Shown here piece after piece: positions 1-5,136 of a stretch of 5,136 bases of DNA. The stretch is from JBDRMN01 sp043812055. Lineage in GTDB: Bacteria > Patescibacteriota > Gracilibacteria > JAHISY01. Position 1 is the stretch's first letter. Every line of letters begins with the position of its first letter. The DNA is taken from positions 1 through 5,136 of the forward strand of contig JBDRMN010000026.1 of NCBI GenBank assembly GCA_043812055.1, given 5' to 3'. The position numbers and the translations under genes are program-made. The notes below the pieces were generated by a model. That model searched no databases, was not told where the DNA came from, and saw only the letters and a program-made list of their open reading frames with translations.

Positions 1-252
1 ATCGAGCTCTTCATCCAGCCAGCCATTGAAAGTAAACCACCAGACGCCGAGGACATAAAAAAGCATGGCCTCGACGAGCAGAAAGTAGGTAATGGAGTCT
101 TTGGGGAAGCGATCAACCAAAAAGTAAGACAGTAGAAACAAAATCAACATATTGATCGCAAACTTGAAAACAACCTGAAGATAAGCAGTCCATAGTTTAC
201 GGATGAAAAAAACGACAGTTTCACTTTCGCGGAGGCCGGGGAAATCGAGCAT
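1..252 (-). CDS. N-terminal part of a two-helix membrane protein, probably a bacterial PH-domain (YdbS-like) protein; runs off the left edge
   Basis: An open minus-strand frame of 84 codons starts at ATG 252-250 and leaves the window without a stop. An in-frame TAG lies four codons upstream (264-262), so this ATG is the first possible one. The protein opens with a short soluble stretch (MLDFPGLRESE), then a basic/aromatic segment (IRKLW, residues 17-21), a first membrane helix at about 24-46, a short polar loop (DRFPKDS, 47-53) and a second helix at about 55-77. The visible part ends in an acidic amphipathic stretch (NGWLDEELD). This hairpin followed by a polar segment resembles the N-terminus of small membrane proteins, common in CPR genomes, that carry a bPH2 (YdbS-like) domain after the hairpin. 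The PH domain itself would lie outside the window, so the family call is an inference from layout. The gene lies 76 bp downstream of the FtsW-like gene on the same strand, with a perfect palindrome between them. No Shine-Dalgarno is visible. Confidence 0.72.
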   Translation of the reverse strand, partial: MLDFPGLRESETVVFFIRKLWTAYLQVVFKFAINMLILFLLSYFLVDRFPKDSITYFLLVEAMLFYVLGVWWFTFNGWLDEELD

Positions 253-258
253 ATAGGG

Positions 259-264
259 ATTCTA
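259..264 (-). promoter_or_regulatory. Possible -10 box (TAGAAT) just before the PH-domain-type gene
   Basis: On the minus strand TAGAAT matches TATAAT at five of six positions and is separated from the ATG at 252-250 by six bases. A transcript initiated here would be leaderless or nearly so, which fits the lack of a Shine-Dalgarno sequence. The best -35 candidate at a 17-bp spacing (TTTCAA, 287-282) is poor. Short AT-rich matches occur by chance, so this is tentative. Confidence 0.25.
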
Positions 265-298
265 CCGAGTTTGTTAGATTTTTGAAAAATATCCGAGA

Positions 299-324
299 TA
301 GAGACGCGATTAATCGCGTCTCTA
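299..324. repeat. Perfect 26-bp palindrome (hairpin with TTAA loop)
   Basis: The left half is TAGAGACGCGATT and the right half is its exact reverse complement, so symmetry extends 13 bp each side of position 311.5 and stops there (298 A and 325 C do not pair). As RNA or single-stranded DNA it can form an 11-bp stem with a TTAA loop. It ends four bases after the stop codon of the FtsW-like gene and is centred about 60 bp upstream of the next gene's ATG. It could be a transcription terminator or 3'-end hairpin, a DNA-binding site, or a copy of a dispersed palindromic repeat. No U-tract follows directly on either strand: on the minus strand the first T run comes about nine bases later. An intrinsic terminator is therefore only a weak fit. 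From memory, palindromes beginning with a similar GTAGAGACGCG arm are dispersed in some other bacterial genomes such as cyanobacteria; this is not checked. Confidence 0.85.
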
Positions 325-328
325 CAGA

Positions 329-1555
329 TTAAAATTGTGATTGCAGCCGCCGTCTTTCTCGTAGAGATAGATTTTGCTCCCGGTAAAAATTAGCCGAGTG
401 AATATTGGAGTACTTCGAAATATTCAAAAGAATTCCCGCGATCACGAAGGAAGTCGCCAGTGAGCTGCCGCCATAGCTTACGAAAGGGAGCGTGATGCCG
501 GTGTAGGGGAGGAGCGCGATATTGACGCCGATGTGCACGAAGGCCTGGCCGGCGATGGCCGCCGAAAGCCCCACGGCGACGAGTTGGCCGAAGCGATCAG
601 GGGCGGCTCCGGCAATCCGGAAACCGCGGTAAGCGATCAAAAGAAAAAGGGCTGTCACGATCACGCTGCCAAAAAAGCCAAAAGCCTCACTGGTCGCAGC
701 GTAAATCGCATCACTCTGTACTTCGGGCAAATAGCCAAAGCGTTGGGTCGCGCCCTCCAAGCCCTCGCCAAAAATTCCGCCTTTGCCGACGGCGATTAGG
801 CTTTGCTTTACCTGGAAGCCAATACCCTCGGGATCAATCGAAGGATCAAGGAAGGCGGAAAAACGATTCTTCACATAATCCAAGCCGCTGAAATTCACAA
901 CCAAAACCGCGAGTGAAGCCGCGATCACTCCGCCGATCGCGATGTGCTTCACACGCGCACCGGCGGCGAAGTAAATGGCTGTCGCGATCAGAGTTACTAC
1001 GAGGGTGGTACCGAAATCAGGCTGCAAAATTAGGAGAAAAACAACGATCCCCAGGATAACCGCAAAAGGCGTGAAACCATTCTCGAGTGTCGCGATCGCT
1101 TCCCGGCGGCCCTCCATCCAGCGGGCGAGATAAAAAACCAAGCCGAGTTTGGCGAGCTCCGCCGGCTGAATGGAGCTCAAGATCGGGATCGAAAGCCAGC
1201 TGCGGGAGGCGCCCCAACCGGTTGAGAGACCAGGGAGAAAAAGGGCGATCAAGAGGATAATACTGCCAATAAAAAGTCCGGGTGCCGCCTTGCGCCAAAA
1301 GAGGTAAGGAATCGAAGCCGCAATCAAGCCCAGCGGTAACGCAATAAAAATATTGCGCACCTGCCGCCAAAAGTAAAAATCGTTGCAGTTCGCGTCAATC
1401 AAACCACAATCAATCCCTTCACGCACATAAACTTGATAACTTTCGTAGACCGAGGCACTGGAAATCATCACCAAGCCAAAAATCGCGAGGCCAACAATGG
1501 TAATTCCCAAAACATGGTCAAAGGGATAGCGGGGGCGGAGACGAGTGCCGATCAC
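329..1555 (-). CDS. ftsW: FtsW/RodA-family (SEDS) peptidoglycan glycosyltransferase, FtsW-like
   Basis: SEDS proteins are polytopic inner-membrane enzymes that polymerise lipid II into glycan strands with a partner class B PBP; FtsW acts at the septum and RodA in elongation. The 408-residue length is normal for the family. About ten membrane segments can be placed (roughly 15-35, 67-86, 93-108, 128-146, 162-178, 183-198, 204-222, 291-309, 324-349, 358-378). Family motifs are SIQPAELAKL (128-137), LQPDFGTT (177-184), YLPEVQSD (275-282, its Asp282 aligning with the essential SEDS aspartate) and GITLPFVSYGGSSL (353-366). The FGLVMISSAS segment, YLPE and GITLPFVSYGGSS favour FtsW over RodA, but this is not decisive. 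The start is GTG 1555-1553 and the stop is TAA 331-329. The tail after residue 380 is basic (LRERRRLQ) and cytosolic. Oddities are an enlarged first outer loop with Cys50 and Cys57, and SEAFGF where EELGF is usual. No PBP partner gene is in the window. Confidence 0.93.
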   Translation of the reverse strand: MIGTRLRPRYPFDHVLGITIVGLAIFGLVMISSASVYESYQVYVREGIDCGLIDANCNDFYFWRQVRNIFIALPLGLIAASIPYLFWRKAAPGLFIGSIILLIALFLPGLSTGWGASRSWLSIPILSSIQPAELAKLGLVFYLARWMEGRREAIATLENGFTPFAVILGIVVFLLILQPDFGTTLVVTLIATAIYFAAGARVKHIAIGGVIAASLAVLVVNFSGLDYVKNRFSAFLDPSIDPEGIGFQVKQSLIAVGKGGIFGEGLEGATQRFGYLPEVQSDAIYAATSEAFGFFGSVIVTALFLLIAYRGFRIAGAAPDRFGQLVAVGLSAAIAGQAFVHIGVNIALLPYTGITLPFVSYGGSSLATSFVIAGILLNISKYSNIHSANFYREQNLSLRERRRLQSQF

Positions 1556-1562
1556 AGAGACG

Positions 1563-1568
1563 AGTATA
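1563..1568 (-). promoter_or_regulatory. Possible -10 box (TATACT) just before the FtsW-like gene
   Basis: On the minus strand TATACT matches TATAAT at five of six positions and ends seven bases before the GTG start, so transcription would begin at or next to the start codon. The bases between (CGTCTCT) contain no Shine-Dalgarno. A hexamer 17 bp further upstream, TTAATT (1591-1586), matches TTGACA at only three positions. The spacing supports a leaderless message, but the evidence is short sequence similarity alone. Confidence 0.3.
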
Positions 1569-1608
1569 GCGGGATTTGCTTGGGAAATTAAGCTTGCCTT
1601 GCCACTAA

Positions 1609-1628
1609 CCCGGGAATTAATTCCCGGG
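1609..1628. repeat. Perfect 20-bp palindrome (hairpin with TTAA loop)
   Basis: The left half CCCGGGAATT is followed by its exact reverse complement, with symmetry about 1618.5 that ends at 1608 A and 1629 A. It can fold as an 8-bp stem with a TTAA loop. It lies in the divergent intergenic region, centred about 64 bp upstream of the FtsW-like GTG and about 146 bp upstream of the LTD-protein TTG. There is no T run after it on either strand, and a terminator is not expected between divergent genes, so an operator or a dispersed palindromic repeat fits better. It shares its central ATTAAT with the palindrome at 299-324; the arms differ. Confidence 0.85.
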
Positions 1629-1648
1629 ATATTGGTGAGGAGTAGAAA

Positions 1649-1696
1649 ATTGATTTCAATATTTCATGAAAATTTCATCTTCTGACAAGTTGAAAT
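1649..1696. promoter_or_regulatory. Cluster of ATTTCA/TGAAAT motifs upstream of the LTD-protein gene
   Basis: ATTTCA occurs three times on the plus strand (1653-1658, 1661-1666, 1672-1677) and once inverted as TGAAAT (1691-1696). Within this are a 12-bp inverted repeat ATTGA-TT-TCAAT (1649-1660) and a 10-bp palindrome TTTCATGAAA (1662-1671). Such clustering between divergent genes could be an operator region. The stretch is AT-rich, so chance recurrence is possible. Confidence 0.25.
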
Positions 1697-1744
1697 AGGG
1701 GTTTTGCTTGCAAAGGTAATTTATTCGAGAAAAAATCACACCTT

Positions 1745-1750
1745 AATAAT
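1745..1750 (+). promoter_or_regulatory. Weak -10-like hexamer (AATAAT) before the LTD-protein gene
   Basis: AATAAT matches TATAAT at five of six positions and ends 14 bases before the TTG start, giving a predicted leader of roughly 8 nt. No good -35 hexamer sits at 16-18 bp. The AT-rich setting makes this a low-confidence suggestion. Confidence 0.15.
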
Positions 1751-1764
1751 TTTTACCTTTTGCG

Positions 1765-1830
1765 TTGCGAAAAACCTTACTTCTTGTAGCGATTTTTCTG
1801 ACCGTCACTTCGGCGGCTGTGGCCTTGGCA
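1765..1830 (+). other. Signal peptide coding segment of the LTD protein
   Basis: Residues 1-22 have a short basic n-region (R2, K3), a hydrophobic core rich in Leu, Val and Ile, and a small-residue c-region ending A-L-A before V-D. This fits a Sec/signal peptidase I substrate. No cysteine lies at the cleavage site, so it is not a lipoprotein. The segment also fixes the translation start at the TTG. Confidence 0.85.
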
Positions 1831-4800
1831 GTTGACCACCTGCTGATTTCGGAGATCCAAATTGATTCAATTGATGGTTCGGGTGGAGCGCAAGATGATT
1901 TCATTCAAATCCACAATCCTCTGAATGCAGACTTTGACTTGGCAGCTGAAGGTTATCGTCTGGAGCGCTGGACGAGCGGGGGGACGCGGTCAATCGTAGT
2001 GCGCTTTGGCGACGAGTCGGATGCTAGTTTTCCAGGCGGCACGTTGATACCGGCGGGTGGTTTTTATCTCGTCGTGGATGCGGATGCGGATGACGAGAAT
2101 TTACTAAACGCTGCTGACGCACTAGTTTCGCGGACTTTTGCGCTCGCGGAAGATTACACAATTGCGTTAGGAATAGGGCCGATGAGTGAGGGAATTACCG
2201 ATGAAGACTTAGTCGATCTCGTTGGTTTCGGCAGTAATGAGCTTTTCGAAGGCTCCGCTGCAGCGGGAAATCCTCCCGCAAGAAATTCACTTGCTCGTCA
2301 GACGGAGGAAGGTGGAGCTTTGCTCGACACGGATGACAACTCGATTGATTTTGAAATCCTTACAACTCCAGATTTACGGAACTCAACTTTTATTCCAGCC
2401 AATCAGAATCCGCTGCCAGCCGAAAATTCCGCGCCGGATATTCCGACTGAACTTTCCCCAATAGTGACAACAAACTCCAAAACTTTTTCCGCGCAGTATT
2501 CTGATCCGGATCAAGATTCCGGCTCGATCGAATTTCGTCTTTTTACCGTTTCGCCAACAGATTGTGCCGATGAGGAAAACTTATTCGGCAGTGGCGTTTC
2601 CGCGACTGTTGATAGTGCCACGGTTGCTGAATGGACTCCCGAGGAGCTGGCCGATGAGGAGTATTTCTGGTGCGCGCGGGCGAGTGATGATGAGACGAAT
2701 TCCGCTTGGGCGGAAATCCAGAATTTCACACTCGATACGGTTGCCCCAGCTTTTCTCGAGGGATCTGAACTTGTCGCAACGGCGGGTGATACCGAAGTTC
2801 TACTTGCGTGGCCGAGCGCAGAGGAGGCGGAGAAGTATTTTTTGCGGGTTGACGGTGGTGAGCCGGAGGACTTGGGAGCAGTGAAGAACTTTATGAAAAC
2901 CAACCTTGCCAATGGTCACGAATTTGAATTCGCGATCACAGGAGTGGATGCAGCGGGCAACGAATCAGTTCCACTCACTGCAACAGCTATGCCGGAAGCT
3001 CCGAGAATTTTTGTGACAGCGGAAATGGGGGAGATCGTGTTTAACGAAGTCGCTTGGATGGGGTCGGTGGATTCGGCGAATGATGAATGGATTGAAATTT
3101 TTAACACTACTGCCAACAAAAACTTTGATTTTACTGGCTGGAAAATTATGGCTGCCGACGGTACGCCGGAGATTGAACTGGCTGGTCAAATCAATGCGAG
3201 TGAATTTTTTCTACTGGAAAGAACGGATGACGATTCCGCGCCGGGAGTAGCCGCGAATCAAATCTTTACTGGTGGGCTGGGTAATGACGGTGAGGTTTTA
3301 ATTTTGCTCGATTCAGCCGGGACTGAAATTGACCGCGTGGATGGTTCCGACTCCTGGTCACTTGGTGGTGACAACAATTCGAAAAAAACGCTGGTGCGTA
3401 TTGCTGACGGAAATTATCGCACGAGCTTCGAAGTCGGTGGTACGCCGCGGATGGCGAACTTTCGTGAGCACAATTTGGCAGTTACAGCAGTTGCAACTAC
3501 TCCAGCGAATCCTTTGCCAGGTGCGGTGGTCACACTTACTGCCGAGCTAGAAAATCGGGGAACTAGTCCGGAAAGCTTCTCACTGGAGTGGTTGGTGGAT
3601 GATTCAGTAGTCACAACGGTGGAAAATATTTCACTCGCGAGTTTCGCGACGAGCTCAGAAACTTTTGAGTGGAATTCGGAAGCGGGTTCACACACACTGG
3701 CAGCGCGAATACAGTTTGCCGCTGACGAAAATCCGGACGATAACGCAAACTCGCTTACGCTGGTGATTCAGAATCATTTGTTAATTTCAGAGTTCGTCGT
3801 GAACCCCGAGGGTTCAGATGAATTTAATGAGTGGGCTGAAATTTATAACTCGACTGAAGACGCTGTCGATCTTACCGACTTCGAACTTAATGGAGCGACA
3901 CTCTCCGGTTCAATCGCGGCGGGCGAATACCTTGTTTTTAGCGCTGAATTAGCTGGTTGGGACACGCTGCCGAATTCTTCCGGATCGTTCACGCTTCGAG
4001 ACTCAGCGGGCGAAGTTCTCGACGAGGCGAGCTATACGACGGCTGCGGAAAAGAAATCCCATGGTCGAAAAAGCACTGATCTCGGCCAGTGGACGGAGTT
4101 TTGGCATCCGACACCAGGAGCGGAAAATATTGAGATCAACACTGATCCAATTGCGGTGATTACAATCCAAGGTAGCGGTCAGGTGAACGGCGGATGTTCA
4201 CTTTATGTTAATTTAACTGGTGAAAATTCCAGCGATCCGGATTCCGACGAACTTTTTTTTGAATGGGATTTTGGCAATGGGGAAACGAGCGACGAAGAAA
4301 ATCCGAGCGGTTTTTACTTTTTCCCGGGCAACTACACGGTTACGCTGACTGTTACTGATGTTCTCGGTGCGACGTCGGAGGCAACCCAAGGTTTTTTTGT
4401 CAGCCAATGCAGTAGTCGGGTGAGAGTGGATGATTCCAATACGGAAACAGAAGAACCAATTTTAAATTCGGTATCTGCAGAGCGAGTGGAGCTAAAGATT
4501 ACTGAAGTTTCCTTTGATTCGGCGGCGGATTGGGTGGAGGTTTGGGTAGCGAATGATGGGAACAACGGCCAAGGTATTGATTTACAAGGGTTTTACTTCG
4601 AGGCGGATAAACGGGTTAAAACGATCCCGCCAGGTACGAAGCTTAAAACGGGCGAGTTTTTACTACTGACTTTTAAATCAGAAAATCCTGAACTTGTTGA
4701 ATATCACGACAGTGTTTGGAAGATTTACTCCGATCATAGCGGTCTGACCAAGACTGACGAGCAGTTGACCCTGCGGGATTCCTCCGGCCGGATCGAGGAC

Positions 4801-5136
4801 GCGGTCGTTTGGGAAAATCGTAGCGGCGCCTGGAGTCGGGGTGAAGAGGCTGATGTTAGTGAAATTGTAAAAGGTGGTGGCTGGGATTCGATTGATCCGA
4901 TGGCGGCAGTGGACTCGAGCGTGATTCAGCGCGAGGTCGTGATTGCCAGAAAAAATACCGAAGATACTGATTCAACCTCGGACTGGTTCGCGACACCTTT
5001 CGCTACTCCGGGAGCCGAAAATGGTAATCCGCCAACGGCTGCGGAGGAAATTGAATTGCTGATTCTGGAAGTAGCACCGAAAAATCCAACAGGGGACTTC
5101 GTGAAATTAATTTGTCGCGATTGCGGTGAGGTTGAG
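1765..5136 (+). CDS. Large secreted multidomain protein with repeated lamin-tail domains, Ig/FnIII-like, CARDB-like and PKD modules; 3' end beyond the window
   Basis: One frame stays open for 1,124 codons to the right edge. TTG 1765 is the only plausible start: TAA TAA at 1744-1749 closes the frame upstream, and it gives a clean signal peptide (M-R-K, hydrophobic core about 4-14, cleavage after ALA at residue 22). No Shine-Dalgarno is visible. Approximate domains: LTD1 24-205; Ig/FnIII-like 224-325 (starting NSAPDIPTELSP); FnIII-like 326-412 (ending ITGVDAAGNES); LTD2 422-567; CARDB-like 569-669 (LENRG, then DENPDDNANSLTL); LTD3 671-788; PKD 792-880 (FEWDFGNG 832-839, GNYTVTLTVTD 855-864); acidic linker; LTD4 907-1087; start of LTD5 from 1094. 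The LTDs show the opening (D/N)-E-W-(I/A)-E-I-(F/Y)-N strand and a closing TPGAEN-type motif. The protein is strongly acidic, and no catalytic motif is visible. LTDs are non-enzymatic beta-sandwiches found in many bacterial surface proteins, so an adhesive or structural surface role is an inference. Its real function is unknown. Confidence 0.92.
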   Translation, partial: MRKTLLLVAIFLTVTSAAVALAVDHLLISEIQIDSIDGSGGAQDDFIQIHNPLNADFDLAAEGYRLERWTSGGTRSIVVRFGDESDASFPGGTLIPAGGFYLVVDADADDENLLNAADALVSRTFALAEDYTIALGIGPMSEGITDEDLVDLVGFGSNELFEGSAAAGNPPARNSLARQTEEGGALLDTDDNSIDFEILTTPDLRNSTFIPANQNPLPAENSAPDIPTELSPIVTTNSKTFSAQYSDPDQDSGSIEFRLFTVSPTDCADEENLFGSGVSATVDSATVAEWTPEELADEEYFWCARASDDETNSAWAEIQNFTLDTVAPAFLEGSELVATAGDTEVLLAWPSAEEAEKYFLRVDGGEPEDLGAVKNFMKTNLANGHEFEFAITGVDAAGNESVPLTATAMPEAPRIFVTAEMGEIVFNEVAWMGSVDSANDEWIEIFNTTANKNFDFTGWKIMAADGTPEIELAGQINASEFFLLERTDDDSAPGVAANQIFTGGLGNDGEVLILLDSAGTEIDRVDGSDSWSLGGDNNSKKTLVRIADGNYRTSFEVGGTPRMANFREHNLAVTAVATTPANPLPGAVVTLTAELENRGTSPESFSLEWLVDDSVVTTVENISLASFATSSETFEWNSEAGSHTLAARIQFAADENPDDNANSLTLVIQNHLLISEFVVNPEGSDEFNEWAEIYNSTEDAVDLTDFELNGATLSGSIAAGEYLVFSAELAGWDTLPNSSGSFTLRDSAGEVLDEASYTTAAEKKSHGRKSTDLGQWTEFWHPTPGAENIEINTDPIAVITIQGSGQVNGGCSLYVNLTGENSSDPDSDELFFEWDFGNGETSDEENPSGFYFFPGNYTVTLTVTDVLGATSEATQGFFVSQCSSRVRVDDSNTETEEPILNSVSAERVELKITEVSFDSAADWVEVWVANDGNNGQGIDLQGFYFEADKRVKTIPPGTKLKTGEFLLLTFKSENPELVEYHDSVWKIYSDHSGLTKTDEQLTLRDSSGRIEDAVVWENRSGAWSRGEEADVSEIVKGGGWDSIDPMAAVDSSVIQREVVIARKNTEDTDSTSDWFATPFATPGAENGNPPTAAEEIELLILEVAPKNPTGDFVKLICRDCGEVE
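5044..5136 (+). other. Beginning of a fifth, divergent lamin-tail-like domain at the window edge
   Basis: After the TPGAENG end of LTD4 and a short linker, residues 1096-1116 repeat the LTD opening pattern (IELLILEVAPKNP, then GDFVKLI). The usual acidic E after the aromatic and V/I position is Lys here (DFVKLI against DWVEVW in LTD4), and the following N position is taken by a C-x-x-C pair (Cys1117, Cys1120). Only the first 30 or so residues are in the window, so the domain call rests on the repeat register. Confidence 0.5.

Larger units (their letters stand above)
1556..1764. other. Divergent intergenic region between the FtsW-like and LTD-protein genes
   Basis: These 209 bp separate two outward-facing genes and must hold the promoters of both. 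From left to right they contain a TATACT box for the minus-strand gene, a perfect 20-bp palindrome at 1609-1628, an AT-rich stretch with repeated ATTTCA motifs in direct and inverted orientation (1649-1696), and further AT-rich sequence with AATAAT at 1745-1750. In-frame stops TAA TAA at 1744-1749 close the frame of the plus-strand gene upstream. I see no small gene or RNA gene here. Confidence 0.8.

Noticed and set aside
299..324. Calling the palindrome an intrinsic terminator
   Set aside because: No T run follows directly on either strand; the first on the minus strand is about nine bases away after a mixed-base stretch.
541..570. GC-rich GGCC repeats that could form a hairpin
   Set aside because: They are imperfect, lie in coding sequence for conserved Ala/Gly-rich membrane helices, and are explained by codon use.
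533..799. An 88-codon open frame on the plus strand inside the FtsW-like gene
   Set aside because: It lies entirely antisense to a well-supported membrane protein, and its translation shows no recognisable domain.
109..1250. GCGATC/GATCGC occurs about ten times in the first 1.25 kb (one full GCGATCGC at 1092-1099) but only about twice in the 3.4-kb LTD gene, like an HIP1-type repeat
   Set aside because: Within the FtsW-like gene almost every copy encodes Ile-Ala or Ala-Ile as ATC-GC or GCG-ATC in a membrane protein, so amino-acid composition and codon choice explain most of it.
1017..1370. A 117-codon minus-strand frame overlapping the FtsW-like gene in another register
   Set aside because: The conserved SEDS motifs are in the other frame over the same bases, and this translation has no membrane pattern or recognisable family.
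2086..2097. Short GATGCG tandem repeat (about 2086-2097) in the LTD gene
   Set aside because: It only encodes Asp-Ala-Asp-Ala in an acidic loop and is too short to count as a functional repeat.
2511..4565. Several 64-133 codon frames antisense to or out of frame with the LTD-protein gene
   Set aside because: The plus-strand frame is continuous with domain motifs throughout. The antisense frames are Ser/Thr/Val-rich low-complexity shadows without signals or families.
1765..5136. Recoded UGA (genetic code 25, as in Gracilibacteria)
   Set aside because: No in-frame TGA occurs in 1,124 codons, whereas a recoded Gly codon should appear in so Gly-rich a protein.

Overview
The window looks like chromosomal DNA from a member of the Candidate Phyla Radiation (Patescibacteria). 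This is inferred from the protein types, not proven: a SEDS protein with an atypical first extracytoplasmic loop, a small two-helix membrane protein of the kind that precedes a bacterial PH domain, and a very large secreted protein built from lamin-tail domains (LTD) alternating with Ig-like modules. No in-frame TGA occurs in the 1,124 open codons of the large gene, so nothing suggests the UGA=Gly code of Gracilibacteria. The lineage call should be treated as moderate confidence.

Layout. Positions 1-252 (minus strand) hold the first 84 codons of a membrane protein that runs off the left edge. Positions 253-328 are a short gap containing a perfect 26-bp palindrome (299-324). Positions 329-1555 (minus strand) encode a complete 408-residue FtsW/RodA-family protein, closer to FtsW, with a GTG start. 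Positions 1556-1764 are a divergent intergenic region with a second perfect palindrome (20 bp, 1609-1628) and a cluster of ATTTCA/TGAAAT motifs. From 1765 (TTG start) to the right edge runs one uninterrupted plus-strand frame of 1,124 codons without a stop: an exported mosaic protein with the order signal peptide, LTD1, two Ig/FnIII-like domains, LTD2, CARDB-like, LTD3, PKD, LTD4, start of LTD5.

The two minus-strand genes are a septal or elongation peptidoglycan polymerase and a membrane protein of unknown role, in the same direction. The large plus-strand gene is transcribed away from them and is probably an independent surface or secreted protein. No gene has a recognisable Shine-Dalgarno sequence. 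The two minus-strand genes each have a -10-like hexamer 6-7 nt before the start codon, which would suit leaderless transcripts. Both perfect palindromes share an ATTAAT centre and lie about 60-64 bp upstream of a minus-strand start codon. That is the most intriguing non-coding pattern here. I see no tRNA, rRNA, CRISPR array, transposase or integrase, and nothing that amounts to a demonstrably new biological system.
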